Shown piece after piece: positions 20,472-34,180 of a stretch of DNA of 64,000 nt (positions are counted from its first letter, which is position 1; each line of letters begins with the position of its first letter). Made by a program: the position numbers and the translations under genes. The stretch is from Acanthacorydalis orientalis (taxonomy: Eukaryota > Arthropoda > Insecta > Megaloptera > Corydalidae). The notes beneath the pieces were generated by a model. That model was not told the origin of the DNA and made no database searches. It saw nothing but the letters and a program-made list of their open reading frames with translations. The DNA lies in the NCBI GenBank assembly GCA_034766995.1, contig CM068320.1, positions 11,251,687 through 11,315,686 on the forward strand, read 5' to 3'.

Positions 20472-22324
20472 TTAACACTACATTTATGGGTATCGACTGT
20501 ATACCTATTTTTACTGAAATCCGTCTTTTTGACGGGTAAATAAAAATGCAATTTTTTGCAAATCTTTTTATCTTAAATCAATAGATTTTAATTAACAGTT
20601 TTATTTAGTACATTTTTTACATATAAACTCCATTTTGAATGTACATTTTCCGCATACATACTTGTTACACTCAATACAAATATTGTTAGACCTATTTTTC
20701 TTACATAATCCGATTTGGCAAGACTTTCGTACATTAAGATTTTGTATAATTGGCAATGGATTGGAACTAGTATTTTGTTCGTCGCGAAGGTCACTGCCTA
20801 GTTCTTCAGCCAGTTGAAAAATAAAAATCTTTGTAGATATGTGTACTCCAGTGGTCTCTTTATACAATATCCAGGCATCGATGGCTGCCCAATCTAAAAT
20901 GTTATAAAACACTTGAAGGGACCATCTACGGAACCCTGCTTTCATGCTATATTTTCTAGCCATTTGGTCTACAGCTTCCACCCCAAACTTGTTTTTGTTG
21001 TAAAATGTGATTGTTCCAGGGACACGTTTAGCATTACCTTCTATTTTGACATTTTCATGTTTATAATTGAGCAATAATAGTTTTTTGTTTGGGTTAGATT
21101 TGTAAACTGTGAGAAGGTATTCATTTGATTTATAAAGATATGTGGAAAATCGGACCATATTATCCTTTTTAGCCTTTGCAATTTTTGGAAATTCTCTTCT
21201 GTTTGCACGTATAGTCCCCAGAAGAGTTGTTTTTTTGCAAGCAACTTTTTTCCAAGCGAAATGTTTGCGAAAAAGTTGTCAGTATTAATGTTGTTTCCAC
21301 GGCCTAAATGTGATTCAGCAAGCTTGAGCACGATGAATTCGCTCAAAGGTATATTTGATGGTCGTATTTCGTCTTTCCCTAAATATGGAAAGCCATTTAT
21401 AAGATATTTGCTTGTAACGTTCGATACCAACCAAAACTAATGCCGAATTTATCGGGTTTATTTGGCATATACTGTGTAAATCGGCATCTAGCTTTAGTTG
21501 TGAACAATTGTTCATCGATTGTAATGTTCGCGGCAGGTTTATAACAAGCCTGACTATTTTTGATAAATCTGTCCCATATTACAGAAATCAACGTTAGTTC
21601 AGTAACACTTGCATCAGGATCCGATCTAGATAGGTGTTCATCTATACTGGTTAGTTTTTTTATCAATTCAATATCTTTTCGTGACTTGTCCATAACACCT
21701 AGCCAAAAGTAGGCAGAACATAAATGTAAAAAAATATTTCTTTATGGTTAGATGTTCAAACTACATTGAAAAATTCAAATCTTCGTTTAGTAAATACTCT
21801 CCACTTCCTTTTCTGCAAAATTCACTTTTGAAATAATCACTCGATTTTCTCCAATTGTATTATAAATAACAAGTTCATCCTCACTAATTTTCCAAATATC
21901 ACATCGTTTCTCTGGAAACTACACAGTTGAGATGATCATTCGTAACATGATAAGGTTTGCTCTTTTTGTAAACAAATAGTTCAAAGCTGTTCGTTTACGC
22001 ACTCGCTGCGAAACATCCGTTATTTATTTTGTTTTTCCTTACTAATTTTAATTTTTATTTTTATTATTCCGCAACAATTGAAACGATTGATTGTAAATTA
22101 ATCAACCCGTCAATTTGACGGATTTTCTTAAAAATAGGTATACAACATATAGAAAAAAGAAAATATAGGTCTTTCGGATAAAATGACTGGAGATATATAT
22201 TCAGTACATTATATCATTAAAAACTAATATATAATAGCAAGAAAATAATATTTACATGTTCGGAATTTTTAATCATGAAATCTGAAACTCGTCAAATTGA
22301 CAGGTTCCGTAAATCTAATGTTAA
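20472..22324 (-). mobile_element. piggyBac-like element, copy B
   Basis: TTAA at 20472-20475 and 22321-22324. The 5' end (right) reads inward CATTAGATTTACGGAACC and the 3' end CACTACATTTATGG. The same subterminal inverted repeat as in copy A is at 22104-22143 and 20498-20536. At 1,853 bp it retains the 128 bp missing from copy A. It points opposite to copy A, with 6.6 kb between them. Confidence 0.9.
20601..21693 (-). pseudogene. piggyBac transposase, truncated and frameshifted
   Basis: Starts at the same ATG as copy A (MDKSRKDIELIKK). The first frame ends at the same T-run frameshift after DKFGISFGW. The second frame (21430-21041) contains NNINTDNFF; it shifts again at the A run near 21235, but with one A fewer than the eight needed, whereas copy A has one more. 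The third frame (21158-20601) has the RFSTYLYKSNEYLL segment that copy A has lost, then FGVEAVDQMARK, where the third catalytic Asp is Glu, and the cysteine-rich C terminus (CIEC, CGKC, CKKC). Confidence 0.9.
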
Positions 22325-24013
22325 TCCTTTTTAATTTTGTGAATTTATAACGTTTTAAAATAAAAATAAGATTAATTATTTACAATTTTATCAAATACAT
22401 AAAAAACAGTAGTAGTAGAATAGTATTTCTGTGAAATATAAACTACATTAATGATGATGAAAACAAATTGTTAAGATTAAGAAAATCACAATAATGAATT
22501 CACTTTGTACGATAGTAAGCGATCAAAAACTTTTGAATATTAATGAATACGATATAATCAAATTAAATAAAAATAATTTACACAATATGAATTATTGTGA
22601 ACATATTGCACAGTTTTCATAAATCAGTTTTTTCTGATTTCAATAAATAATGAATAGGGACAAATATAATGTTTGGCTGTTATACAAATCAACAGGAAAA
22701 ATGTTTCATGAAATATCAGTTTCAATAAAATTTATCGGAAGCGATTCTTTTTTAAAAAAAATTAACATATGACAAAAATGTATGACATTTACAGCAATGG
22801 CTACCAAACAATTTAATTAATCAAAACGCGTTAGCGTTAAACTGCTCGAAAGCTTATTCGTACCGGGAAAAAGTGATGTTCTGTATATTATAGGATTGGA
22901 AAAATCAATTTTTTTTGTAATTTCTTTTCTAGACATATAAATCATTATTGTCGAATTGTATTATTCACAGATGAATTATTTGAGCAAAATAATGGAAGAA
23001 AACCATGTTGTTACTCGTATAAAAAAAAGTATAAAATTATGATGACATAAAGATTTTACTTACAAAATACACATTTAAATAGTAAATTTATGATTGTTTA
23101 AAATTATCTTTATATACTTTCAAATATTTTGTAAATAAAAACGTTTAAAAATTCAGTTTTAAAACAGTTTATACTTTACTATAAATATAAAAAGTGGGTT
23201 CATAATAATCATTTCTAAGAACTAATTTCTTTTGTATTGATATTTACACTCAATAGAATGCAATCGATAAAAAAATAAATAAAATCAGAAACAATACATA
23301 AAAGTAATTATAAATTATCACTTTTTAAAAAATATTTATAAAAACATTCTTTAATAAATTACTATGACTAATCATTAATTTCATATTAATAAATTACAAT
23401 GAAATGAACCTCAGTGACTATTTCAATTTGTAAGTAATATGTATATTTCTCATATAAATATTTTTCAATGAAGAACATACCAAATTAAAATACTAATTTT
23501 ACATGAAAATAATCAATAATGATTATATATCATTCTGATTATTGCTTATAGATATTTTAATAGCAATACCACAATCTGCAAACAACAAAGATACTGAAAA
23601 ATCATTACTTTCATATCAGATATTTTGGTATGTTAGCTATTTGAATATAATGTAATTAGATAATCTTTACTGAAATTCACATCTGCAATAATCAGAAAGA
23701 TCAATAATTATTATTGAACATTTTGATCAACAATAATTCTGATGTTCTTTGAAAAGAGTGAAAATTTACTTTTGAATGTAAACTTGTTAAAATACCAAGA
23801 AAAAAAACTATAAATATAAAATAAAATATTATTATATTTTAAGACATATTGTACTTCTCAATTTTACCTCGAACTTAATACATACATTTTTTAGCCTGAA
23901 TCAAAAAATATATGAATTGATAATTGTAAAAGGACACATTTTCATGTTATGTAATAATGCACATTATAAAATTATGTTTGAATCAAACAAGTAACATTTT
24001 ATTGAACATAATA
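22325..24013. other. AT-rich DNA, nothing recognised
   Basis: No arrays, inverted ends or coding potential seen. Confidence 0.7.
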
Positions 24014-24590
24014 TTAGGTTAGTAAGAAAATAATTGTGGTTATTATTTTCTGAACTCTGACCTTAATTTTTTTCAATAAAAGTGTCATTTCATCGTATTC
24101 ATGTTAATATACTTTTAAAGTGAATTTTTCGGTCTGTATTTTGGTAATATCGACTTTAATTTTATTATTCATTATGATTCAAATTGCGCTATTGAATTAA
24201 AGATGAAAACCAAGCGAATAAGATTATTTTTTGTATGAGTTCAAAACGGGTGGTAATGGAGCATAAACTTTTCGTAAATTAAATGTGCTTTTGGTCCTGG
24301 TACTGTTAAGGAACAAACAATGCAATGGTGGTCCCAAAAATTTCGTACTGAGGACAAAAGCCTTGAAGATAAAGAAAGTCTCGGATGTCATTTTTCAGTA
24401 TATCACTACTAACTGAAGGCCTAAGTTAAATCAGAACCACGCACAACATTTCGAGAGCTTACACAAAAGTTAGGTGTTAATCATCCAACAGTTCTTGACT
24501 ACTTAAAACCACTTAAATTAATATATATATATATATATATATATATGAATTTGAAAGACATAAACCGCAATTATTTTTCTACCAATCTAA
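24014..24590 (+). mobile_element. mariner-derived short element, copy 2
   Basis: Ends TTAGGTTAGT and inverted TTAGATTGGT, both with TA outside. The plus strand encodes relics of the mariner N terminus: GTVKEQTMQWWSQKF, EDKSLED and TTFRELTQKLGV. It then passes at the deletion junction into a (TA)n tract (24521-24547) before the right end (GAATTTGAAAG ... AAACCGCAATTA). Other copies have only AATGTATATGAATT-like sequence at this place. Confidence 0.85.
24521..24547. repeat. (TA)n array at MITE deletion junction
   Basis: About 13 units exactly where the internal deletion of the mariner MITE family is joined. Confidence 0.92.
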
Positions 24591-26021
24591 TACATTCACA
24601 TTTTGATTGCATAATTAAGATTAAAAATATGTAAATGTGGAATGAAGAAATGGCATGATTTTACATGTATTTTTTTTGCATTGTATTGGAAATAACACAA
24701 AAACAATATTTAATAAACATGAGACTACTAAGTCAGTTGGGGTATAAAATATATATTTTATGTTTATTTTTAAAACAAAATAATATTAGATATTTTTACA
24801 GATGATACAATATTACATAGCACAACGTTCATTTATGAATAAATTATAATAAGCTAGTATATATAAAGCAACAATTCGTAGCAATTATTTCCACCATATA
24901 AATATTTGATTAATACGACCGCTGAAAATGAAAGTCCAAATTTCATGCATGAACGTAATGAAGCCACACAATCAGAATGACTCTCTTATGTACGGAAACG
25001 AGGGAGATATACATCATGAGTGATTTAATATAATTATTATTTTGATTTCCATAAAGTTATCGTATTTACATTATCAATTTACCAGTGGCCTAGTGGTGGA
25101 GGTTATTATTTGTTTTTCGAGAATGTATCTTTACATTTTTCATAAAGATAACTTTAACTAGTTGCTTTTCTAATTACAAGTATTATGTTCCATAGTAGTT
25201 TATATTAGAGGAGACAATAATAAATATTTGTGTGCAAAACTTGATATGCGTTTATGCTTTACTATTTATCAAAACTGTTAAAATATTATTACACATATAT
25301 TAAGACACTACTATATTTCATAATAATTTTAGTTTCAGTGAAATATGTTGGTTTGTAAAATGACCTGTAATACGGTGGATATTTATCACATGTGGATATT
25401 TATCTTTCAAAAAAAACAAAAATACTATTTTATGTTTATTTTCCTAAATGGAATTTTTGATAATATCCAGAATAAAAATCAAATAAAAAAATAAATTTTA
25501 TGAAAAATTATATCATTGTATCAATTTATAGTACATTATACATTTTTGTAATGACTTAATATTTATAAGTCAAGTATATTATAAATATATTTATAAAACC
25601 TCATAAATATAACAAACTTTAAGTTTTGGAACTTAAGTTATGAAATAATACTCTCTCTATGGCAAAAAAATTAGAAAAATTCACTTATTAAATATATAAA
25701 CATTTTTTAAAAATGATCCAATTTTACTACTTGTGCTTCAATATTAAAAAAAAATATTATATTAAAATTTGTTTACAAAAATTATTTTAATATTTTAATT
25801 TAAAGATATTTGGGTATATACTTCAATTTTTTAACAAAATAAATTTATTATTTTTAAGAACAAATTTCATTTTATGAAAAATATTTTTATTTTTATTTCT
25901 ACATAATCTGCATTGCATCAACTATTAAATATATGACATCATTGTATAATAAATGTATAGATTACATGATCAGATTAGATTTTCTTTCTGTATGTAATCA
26001 TAATAATTATATTTTTAAGGA

Positions 26022-26031
26022 TCTCTCTCTT

Positions 26032-26071
<40 letters not shown>
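26022..26071. repeat. (CT)n(TA)n compound
   Basis: CT run passing directly into ten TA units; same order as at 6301 and 39205. Confidence 0.95.
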
Positions 26072-26569
26072 CGTTCTTTCTATAAGTATTCTTTTACATA
26101 TTCCTCAGAAAGTTTATTTTAAATTTAAATTCTAATTATTATTTAAATTTTCTTTATTAACATCAATGTAATTTAAAGAAATATCTCCTACTGTTTGTGT
26201 TAAATGACTTACAGATAGTCATACTGAAAAAATGTAAAGTTTAATTCTAATTTAAAAAATTTACATACTCTTTTATTTCTGTAAAAAGTAATAAGTTATT
26301 TACATATAATATTTCTACATCATCTACAACGTTTATACATTACCACTTTCCTTATATGTCAGTGGTCTAAAGATGATGGCATTGTCAATGAAATGAGAAA
26401 AAGTAAAAATTAAGAACAACCAATGATCACTTACTGAATATATCTGATCAGAGTTATCTATGATTTGTGAGACAAGTGAAATATTTTATTGTGAAGGTAA
26501 ATTCAGCCACATTTTCAGATCTATATTGTAACCTTCTATAGTATCATTTTCGATATTTCGTTAAAAACA

Positions 26570-26571
<2 letters not shown>

Positions 26572-26609
<38 letters not shown>
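26572..26609. repeat. (TA)n microsatellite
   Basis: About 18 units, followed by an impure GA tract. Confidence 0.95.
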
Positions 26610-26611
<2 letters not shown>

Positions 26612-27589
26612 GTATATACAGAGAAAAAAGAGAGAGAAGTACTTATAGAAAAACGGAAAATAAAATAATTTCATCCCTGTAATTTATTTCTTATTTTTCT
26701 TAATAAATAAATATTGCTTTATATACTTTAAAGAATAAATTTATCATAAAAAATAGTTTTATGTGGCTCTCTGAAAACAATTTCTAATAATACTATTATT
26801 AATTAGGAAAGTTTTTAATTGGATGAAGTGGAAAGTTACAAAAGTGAATCCATTGAAAACTACTTTTATAAGATTTATCAACCGATTAATTACACTCTTT
26901 TATCTTAATTTTTTTTAAATAGATGAAGTGATCATTGAAACGCAAGACTTTAAATTTCATTATGAGATTAACTAAAAATTATATATCGATATTGCAAGAA
27001 TTGCTGAATCGATATTGCTGAAATTTATTATAAAAATTTACAATATTATATATTTTTTTAAGAAATTACATGTTTTTTTCTTCAAATAAATAACTGAGGT
27101 TGGGCAGGTTATATGAATGGTTAAAATTTATTGACTAGAAAAGTTTTTAAAAAAGAATAGGCTAACTAATTTGTATGTTTAAATCATTACATAATAACCA
27201 GCTTCAGATAAATTCTATCGGAAAAAAATATTCTTTATATTTAAAAAAATGACTAAGCATTAAAAATTAAGAAAATAAAATTATAAAACATAGTTGATGG
27301 AATGATATACGTAGAAATAATTATTTATTCAGCCTTTAATTTTTTAATAATTAATTGTGAATAAGAATTCAAAAAAAAATAATATTTTGTTGCTAACTAG
27401 AACCACTTCGTTTTTTTTCTGTCCTAAACATTTACAATTATTATTCTTAAAGACAAAATTAATATAAAAGTTAATTTATGATTGTTTTATTAAATTCTTT
27501 TCAACATTATATAAATAATGATACTTTACTTGTTGCCATAACAATTCATATCGTTATTTAATACAAAAACTATATGAAACACTAAATTC

Positions 27590-27840
27590 TCAGTGCATCC
27601 ATAGCTATTATCTCCATGAATATTCTTCTGTTAAGGTATGAGAAAGCAATGGAATGTATTCGGTACGCAGCTGGTAAATGCATGTTTTATGAATGTGGCG
27701 CAGACGCGTAGAATCGAATTTACCTTCTAGCCTGTTTCCATCCAATGTATGCCAACGTCACCAGCTGCTGGGAAACTGTATACAGATGGCACAAGGAAGT
27801 ACAGGTATATGGAGTATGTTTATTTTACATACGACTTGTT
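27590..27840. other. GC-richer island, unassigned
   Basis: Stands out from its AT-rich surroundings, with CAGCTG E-box motifs and CG dinucleotides (GGCGCAGACGCGTAG near 27700). It could be a conserved regulatory segment, an exon or an old repeat; nothing in the sequence decides. Confidence 0.35.
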
Positions 27841-28027
27841 CTCTATACGAATATTTCATTTAAAATTAATTAGAAAAGCAATATTCTTCTTAAGTGCAAA
27901 CACGCACTGATCATTTCTTCCATTAAGTTATGATAAAGAAGTGAAAATATCGATTAAAAGCATCATTGGATAATATTACAATTATAACAATATAATATTG
28001 ATTCCTCTAGGAGAATGTTCACACGAC

Positions 28028-28029
<2 letters not shown>

Positions 28030-28067
<38 letters not shown>

Positions 28068-28070
28068 CTA

Positions 28071-28119
<49 letters not shown>

Positions 28120-28125
28120 GTATCT
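28030..28125. repeat. (TA)n(TATC)n(TATG)n compound
   Basis: Two TA tracts separated by CATGTATCTATC, ending in GTAT units. Confidence 0.95.
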
Positions 28126-30323
28126 ATATTTTGTGTGCAGAGATAAAGAAAGAGTCGTACTATCATGACAAGTTAAAACGATAGTTATTGTGCTTGTGCC
28201 AAATAATTGATAAAAACTGACGCCGTCATGCCGCATAAAGATGTATTTCTGTGCATGTTCTATTTTTTAAAATAAGTAGAGCAATCGAAGAAAATAAAAT
28301 ATCTATTTAATCGATTTATCTTGGGAAATAATCAATCAAAATTATATTTCCTTCAAAAAGGCTTATTACGTTTCTTGAGTTTTGTTTTTTTTTTTTAAGT
28401 TCTTTGTCTTAAAATAAAAAGATATATTTTAAAGATGAAATATTGCAATAAGTATATTTGTTCATCTTGTTTTTGTTTGTATAATTGTTGTTAAATTTAT
28501 GTTATTCAAAAATGGAATACACATTATTAAAATATCATCATCTAATTCATTCAAATTTCTATTCGCTGAACTCAGATAAATTTATGTATTTTTATTTATA
28601 ATATTTTTACAGACCTTTTTTGATTAAAACTTCTCTTCAATTTAACAGTTAATTTTCTGGTACTAGCTATACTTTTAAGTTCACGTTTTTTTTAGAAATG
28701 CTTATCAAATCTATATCTTTATTTTGTTTGATATCGTGGGTTAGTTTTTCTGACTTTTTGATAGGGGGTAATAGACAAAACACTCAAAACGATTAAAAAC
28801 CACTTTTTATAACAGGAATGTACCTCATGTGTGGTAATTCTACTATACATATATATTTATATTTAAAACTATTAATAAAATTAAAAAAATGTAAAATCGT
28901 TGATAAAACAGTTCTAAACTTTATTCTTTTTTCAATTTTCTTCTGTCTATTTTTATTCACTGCAAGTGAATATATCTGACTATCAAAAATGAAATCTTTT
29001 TCATCACAAAAAAAACCTTAATAATGTTGAATAAATCATTAATAATCACTGTTTATGACTGCTTATACATATTTCGTTTGAAATACCATTATTTTCAGAG
29101 CATAATGGTACAAAAAAAGTTAAGCCAGAATTTTCTATACGTTAGCACTCTGAAGATGGCACCTACGTCAAAATAAGTATCAATTTATTAAACATTTTTG
29201 ACCAGAAAATGATGGTTTGTGAGTTTAAAAAAAGAATTTGCAAAAATTAATTAAGCCACAGTGTTATACATGTAATTTTTCATGCAATTTTTCAAAAATT
29301 TTAATATATTTATCTCTGATTTCTATGACTTTTCTATTTTAGATTTATATATTTATTTGTTGTGTGGTGTATTTATGTACTTATATAATTTTACGGAATA
29401 AGGCACGTTAAAATGTTTAAATGAAAATTAAAGAAACAAAGATAAAGTATAATTTATGTACATTAACATGACTACTATTTTATTCGCCTAAACAAGTTTG
29501 TAATAAAAAATTACATAAAAAGTACTTTACGAGACAAACAGTAGAAAAAATTGTTTAAAAAGCGTGTATTATAATATATCTAGTGTTAAAAGTAAATTTT
29601 CTGCATGTGTCGACTTAAATATCATTCCTAAAGGCTAAATTTACTCTTACTTGATATATTTTTTTTATTTAAAACTTCCAATTTTATAAAAAATGTTTAT
29701 AAAAATTTAGCTTCTGTACAATATTTTACATAGATGTTTAGAAATCACTAATTTTCTACAAAAAAATCTAATTTCCTTATTAAAAATACAACAATACAAA
29801 TGAAGCTCACAGATGTTGTAATTTGAAAAAAATTACTTGGTCAATGTGAACAGATCAATTTATTGTGTCTATAGGAATGAAGTATTGCAGAATGGCAACA
29901 AGTTGACTGTAAAAGCAATCACAGAATACAGTAGTCCAGTAGTTCGTAAGATCAATACCAGCCGTGGATAGTATTTAAGTATGAGTTTGTGTTACTTCAA
30001 AATAAATATACGTTTTCATCTAAAAAAATACATAGTTATGGTACTTTATATTAAAAGAACACAAACCTTAGTATTTCTCTTTTAGTAAATGTAAAAGAAA
30101 TTCTTTGATATCGTGCTTTTATTTGCGTACATTTCCATCAGAACAGAATACGTTCCATTTCACAAAATAATCATTTTTAAGTTTTTTAAAAGAATGAAAA
30201 ATATTTCATTTTAATATATAGTTAAATATATAGTACCTTGATTTTTTTCGATTCGAATCAATACATATTTATCAAACTATTATTTGATACAATATTCAAA
30301 ATAAATATTTTCTTTTTCTATCA

Positions 30324-30391
<68 letters not shown>
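30324..30391. repeat. (CA)n(TA)n compound
   Basis: Nine CA units then about 26 TA units. Confidence 0.96.
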
Positions 30392-30401
<10 letters not shown>

Positions 30402-30959
30402 TTATCTTTGAAAAACGATACCAATTTTCTCAAACCAAATTTTTTGTACCTCACATTTTCAACATAAAATTAAAATGTACTGCTAATTTTTTTAAAACAG
30501 CTTCAGTTCACAAGATATTTCATATATTTAAACATTTTATGTTTCTTCATACAAACTGAAAATTTGTCGTATATATATATAGTAAAGTTTATTTAAATAA
30601 TTTTTAATCCGATATTATACATCTACCTTAAAGTTTTGATTCCTTTGATGTATTTTTCGATTGTCTTTGTCTGTCTGAGTCATCTGATTGTCTGTCTTTA
30701 GAGCGAATATTCAAGACTCTAAGACCTTTAATAATCTGTCTATTCTTTAATATCTATATGAAGATGACACACGTGCCGAAATTAATAGTATAAAACATAT
30801 ACTCAGATGATTCAAAAGGATGATGACTAACATGACAACGTGTTTTTAAACTATTATATCTCCACTCTTTTTCGGGAGATCAAACTTGATAACAGATCAA
30901 TTAATTACTAATCTTCTATAATCGATCCTAACATATATGACTCCAGACCAAGTGATTTC

Positions 30960-31660
30960 AGTTATAAAGGGATGAATTTAAGTACTGTCTGCAAAATACG
31001 CATTGATGGAGGTGATTACGTCCTCATTCGACGAAAATTTCTTCTCATGAAGCCAAATTTTCAAGTTTGGGAAGAGGGAGAAGTTATATGGAGTCAATTC
31101 TAGAGAATAGAGTGGATGAGGAATCAATTCGAAGTCTAAATCGTGCAATTTTGTCATTTCGACGGTCGATTTATGGGGACAATGCATTGTTCTGGTGAAA
31201 GCGCACTTTTTTGTACTCCAATCTTGACCGTTTTTATTTCTGCTCTTCTTGCACACGGTTTAGTAATGTTGCATAATTGACTCCTGTTATCGTTTTTCTG
31301 TTCGTTAAGTAGTCGATCAGGACTATACCTTAAGAATCTCAAAAAATTGAAGGTATCACCTTTCAAGCCAACAAAATGGTTTTCGTCTTCTTCGGCTCAC
31401 TTTCACCAGTCGTTGTCCACTGTTTTGACTACTACTTCCACTCAGATGTCTAGTGGTGGATCCATATTTCATCCACGATGACTAATCGACGCAAAAGGCT
31501 TGCTTATTTTTTCCATTTTTGCGGAAACTACTACAATGTTCGCTTCAAACATCTGTAGAACGTGAAAAACGCGAACAGTCGCTTCTGGCTGAAATTTCGT
31601 CAGTGCTAATTTGAAAAGTGACATCATAGAAATTTACTAAACTTATCCAAAGATCCTCGT
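30960..31660 (-). pseudogene. mariner transposase relic
   Basis: On the minus strand the 3' part is an open 92-codon frame (31256-30978) containing HKSTVEMTKLHDLDFELIPHP, then LTPYNFSLFPNLKIWL and KKFSSNEDV. In the family the first block follows the QDNA Asp, and the third Asp sits in PSD-F; here that position is Asn. Upstream, 31480-31430 reads RLVIVDEIWIHH, around the first catalytic Asp. Frames change at least once and stops are present. No clear terminal repeats found. Confidence 0.82.
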
Positions 31661-32072
31661 TTTACTAGTAGTACCTATTACAAGTTTATTTTAAAATTTA
31701 ATAACCTTATTTTTTTATAATTGTAAATTATGTTAAACTTCTAATTTATATTTAGGTTATATTAACTTTTGAAAATACATTTTTTTGGACATAAAATTTC
31801 GAATCATCATTTTTTTTTCTTTTTATGCAATCTAATAAGTTTTATAATATTTTTTTAATGTTACATACAAATATGTGATAGCTCTTGTATAGAAGATCAC
31901 TCTAAAATTTCGTATACGATTAAATAGGTAGTGTAAACAGTACCACATGTCGGCGTTCGTAATTGACACGTATTCATGTTATATATCTTTTGAAAGGTGA
32001 CAGTAACAGGTATCACTTGAGCATAAAATGCATTTTCTTCGATTCGATTTATGTGTAAGAAAATTTTTTGAA

Positions 32073-33422
32073 ATGGACAATGAAAAGATACACTTTCGTC
32101 ACGTTATGTTGTACAAATTTCGGAAAGGAATAACCGTTGGCGCGGAAACGAAAAATATTCGGGAGGTTTATTTAGACTAGGCACCATCACTTCCAACTGT
32201 GAATAAATGGTTTGCTAAACTTCGACATTGCGATTTTAACCTCGAAGTTCAACCCCACTCTGGATAGCTAAATCCGGCTTTAGTTGACAATGACTCACGG
32301 ATTTCGACGAAAGAGGTTGCCGAGAAACTCAACAGATATTTTGGCATTTAAAGAAGCTGGAGTTCACGTTAAAGCTCGATGCGTGGGTACCGTACTCGTG
32401 TGAAAAAAGAAACAATTTTGATCGCATCTCTTCGACAGTTTCTGTGCTTGGATGTCTCAACAGAGAGCCTTTTTGGATCGTTTAGTGACTGGTGATAAGA
32501 AGTAGATCCTGTACAATAACTTCCGATGAAGATGAACGTGGAAACAAGCGAATGAACGGGTATAACCAGTCACCAAAGCTGGCTTGCATCCGATGAAGAT
32601 GTTGATATGTGTTTGGTGGGATTGTGAAGGTGTTGTTTATTTTGAGATCCACTTACAGGGCGAAACGATTACTTTTGGTAATTTAACACAAATAAATAGT
32701 TTTTGTTTATGATGTAGTATAATATTTATGACAAAAGTAAACAGGGAATTACACGTAATGAATACACATAAAGTTGATTACACAGAATGAAAGTAATAAT
32801 GTTCTATAATGTTAAAAATGCAGTATAAACGTAAGTATAAAAACACAGCACTGTATATACAAGATAGAGACTAAGAAACTGTAAGAGCACGGCGTGGGCG
32901 CATCTGCTAGAGGTTATCGATAGACTGATGCGTTGCTGTATCTGGACTGTACTGTACTGTTTGGGTCTTCTGTGCATTGAATGCAAATATTATGTTTGAA
33001 TTCACCCACCATTGATTTATTATACTGTGAATGTAAAAACTATATCAGAGTGTGTGTGTGTATATCGTTGCTATACTCCAATAATTACTAAGAAGGAATA
33101 CTGTCAATAACTAACTAAACTGAATGCAGTAATTAAAGAAAAGCGTCCGATTTTGGCCAATCGCAAGTTCATCTTCCACCATGACAACGCAAAACTATAT
33201 ACTGTAAAACTGACTTTGCTGAAACCAAAGCAGTTGAAGTGGAAAATCATGTCGCATCCATCGTATTTTCCGAACATTACATTTTTGGATTATCACATGT
33301 TCTGGTCGCTGCAGAACAGTTTAAAAGGTAAAAAATTTGACACTGTGAAAGCTTTTTTGCCGAAAAATCGCGCAGATATTACGAACGAGAAAATCACCAA
33401 ATGCCTGAACGTTAGAAAGTAG
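32073..33422 (+). pseudogene. mariner transposase, interrupted and decayed
   Basis: Starts MDNEKIHFRHVMLYKFRKGI at 32073, then KNIREVYLD, NKWFAKLRHCDFNLE and STKEVAEKLNRYFGI: the two helix-turn-helix regions. LVTGDKK near 32490 marks the first catalytic Asp, with the expected Trp replaced by a stop. CVWWDCEGVVYFEI and QGETITF follow. After the insertion it resumes LNAVIKEKRP, then ANRKFIFHHDNAK with the second Asp, and LDYHMFWSLQNSLKGKKF with the third. Several in-frame stops. Confidence 0.85.
32690..33107. mobile_element. ~400-bp insertion in the mariner, possible solo LTR
   Basis: The mariner transposase is interrupted here and resumes at CTAACTAAACTG. AATAA occurs at both borders and may be the target duplication. 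Inside are a TATAAAAA-like box (near 32837) and AT-rich sequence with GT repeats. The size, position and possible 5-bp duplication fit a solo LTR, but no diagnostic TG...CA ends are clear, so the type is open. Confidence 0.4.
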
Positions 33423-34159
33423 TTGCAAAAAGATAGTGAATACATAATTGATTAATAAAAGCGTTTCCTGCGAAAAATAATCGCCTGAGTTTCAATTTCA
33501 AATCGAATACGAACTTTTACACTGATCCAATATATGATACACTTTTAATACATCATTTATTACTTTTTTCCACTTAATTTTTTGTTGTTTTTTTTTCAAA
33601 ATTAAACAAAATCTTTTATATATGATCTTTTTATTATCTAACAGATCGGATTGGGAAAATTATTGCAATATTCTCACGTAAATGTTTTGAATTTACATGA
33701 ACTTAAAATAGATTTCTGCATATGACGTGTGACATTTATAACTACTGTATTTGACGCAAGCATGTTTGTAAATTTGTATTTCTATAATAATGATTTGACA
33801 TTTTAATATAAAAATCAAATCGAATGATATTTGAATTAAATCTTTTATACATGAAATTTTTTATATTGTTGCAAATTATCTTTAATATCGAAGATTATCT
33901 ATTAATTAAACATTTTTTTAATTGATGATTCGAATTTTATATTTCTTTTAAATCAGTGTTTGTAATAAAAATAAAATATTAAATAAAAAGTTTTATTTTG
34001 AATTTGTGGAAAAGTGTTCAAAAATACAAAAAGATCAGAAATGTTGATACAATACTGTTATTTACTAGATATTTCTATTATTTCACAAAAAATCGATTGA
34101 CGACAACCGTATGCAGTACACACAGACATCTACAGTACGATGAAAGCATTTACTAGATC

Positions 34160-34180
34160 GACAGAAGCCGTACTTCTGTC
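34160..34180. repeat. 8-bp perfect hairpin
   Basis: GACAGAAG, loop CCGTA, CTTCTGTC. Function unknown. Confidence 0.55.

Larger units (their letters stand above)
24591..30959. other. Long AT-rich stretch without recognisable genes
   Basis: Microsatellites are listed separately. 27590-27840 is GC-richer and contains CAGCTG twice (near 27668 and 27761) and several CGs, with no recognisable frame. 29870-29990 and 30640-30780 are slightly GC-richer and also unassigned. Confidence 0.65.
31925..33531 (+). mobile_element. mariner element with an internal insertion
   Basis: The left end reads GGTAGTGTAAACAGTACC and the right end, inverted, GGATCAGTGTAAAAGTTCG; these imperfect inverted ends match in AGTGTAAA and neighbouring bases. 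Without the insertion near 32690-33107 the length is close to 1.2 kb, normal for mariner. The TIR type (GGxTCAGTGTAAAAGTTCG) suggests the cecropia/mori-like group. Confidence 0.75.
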
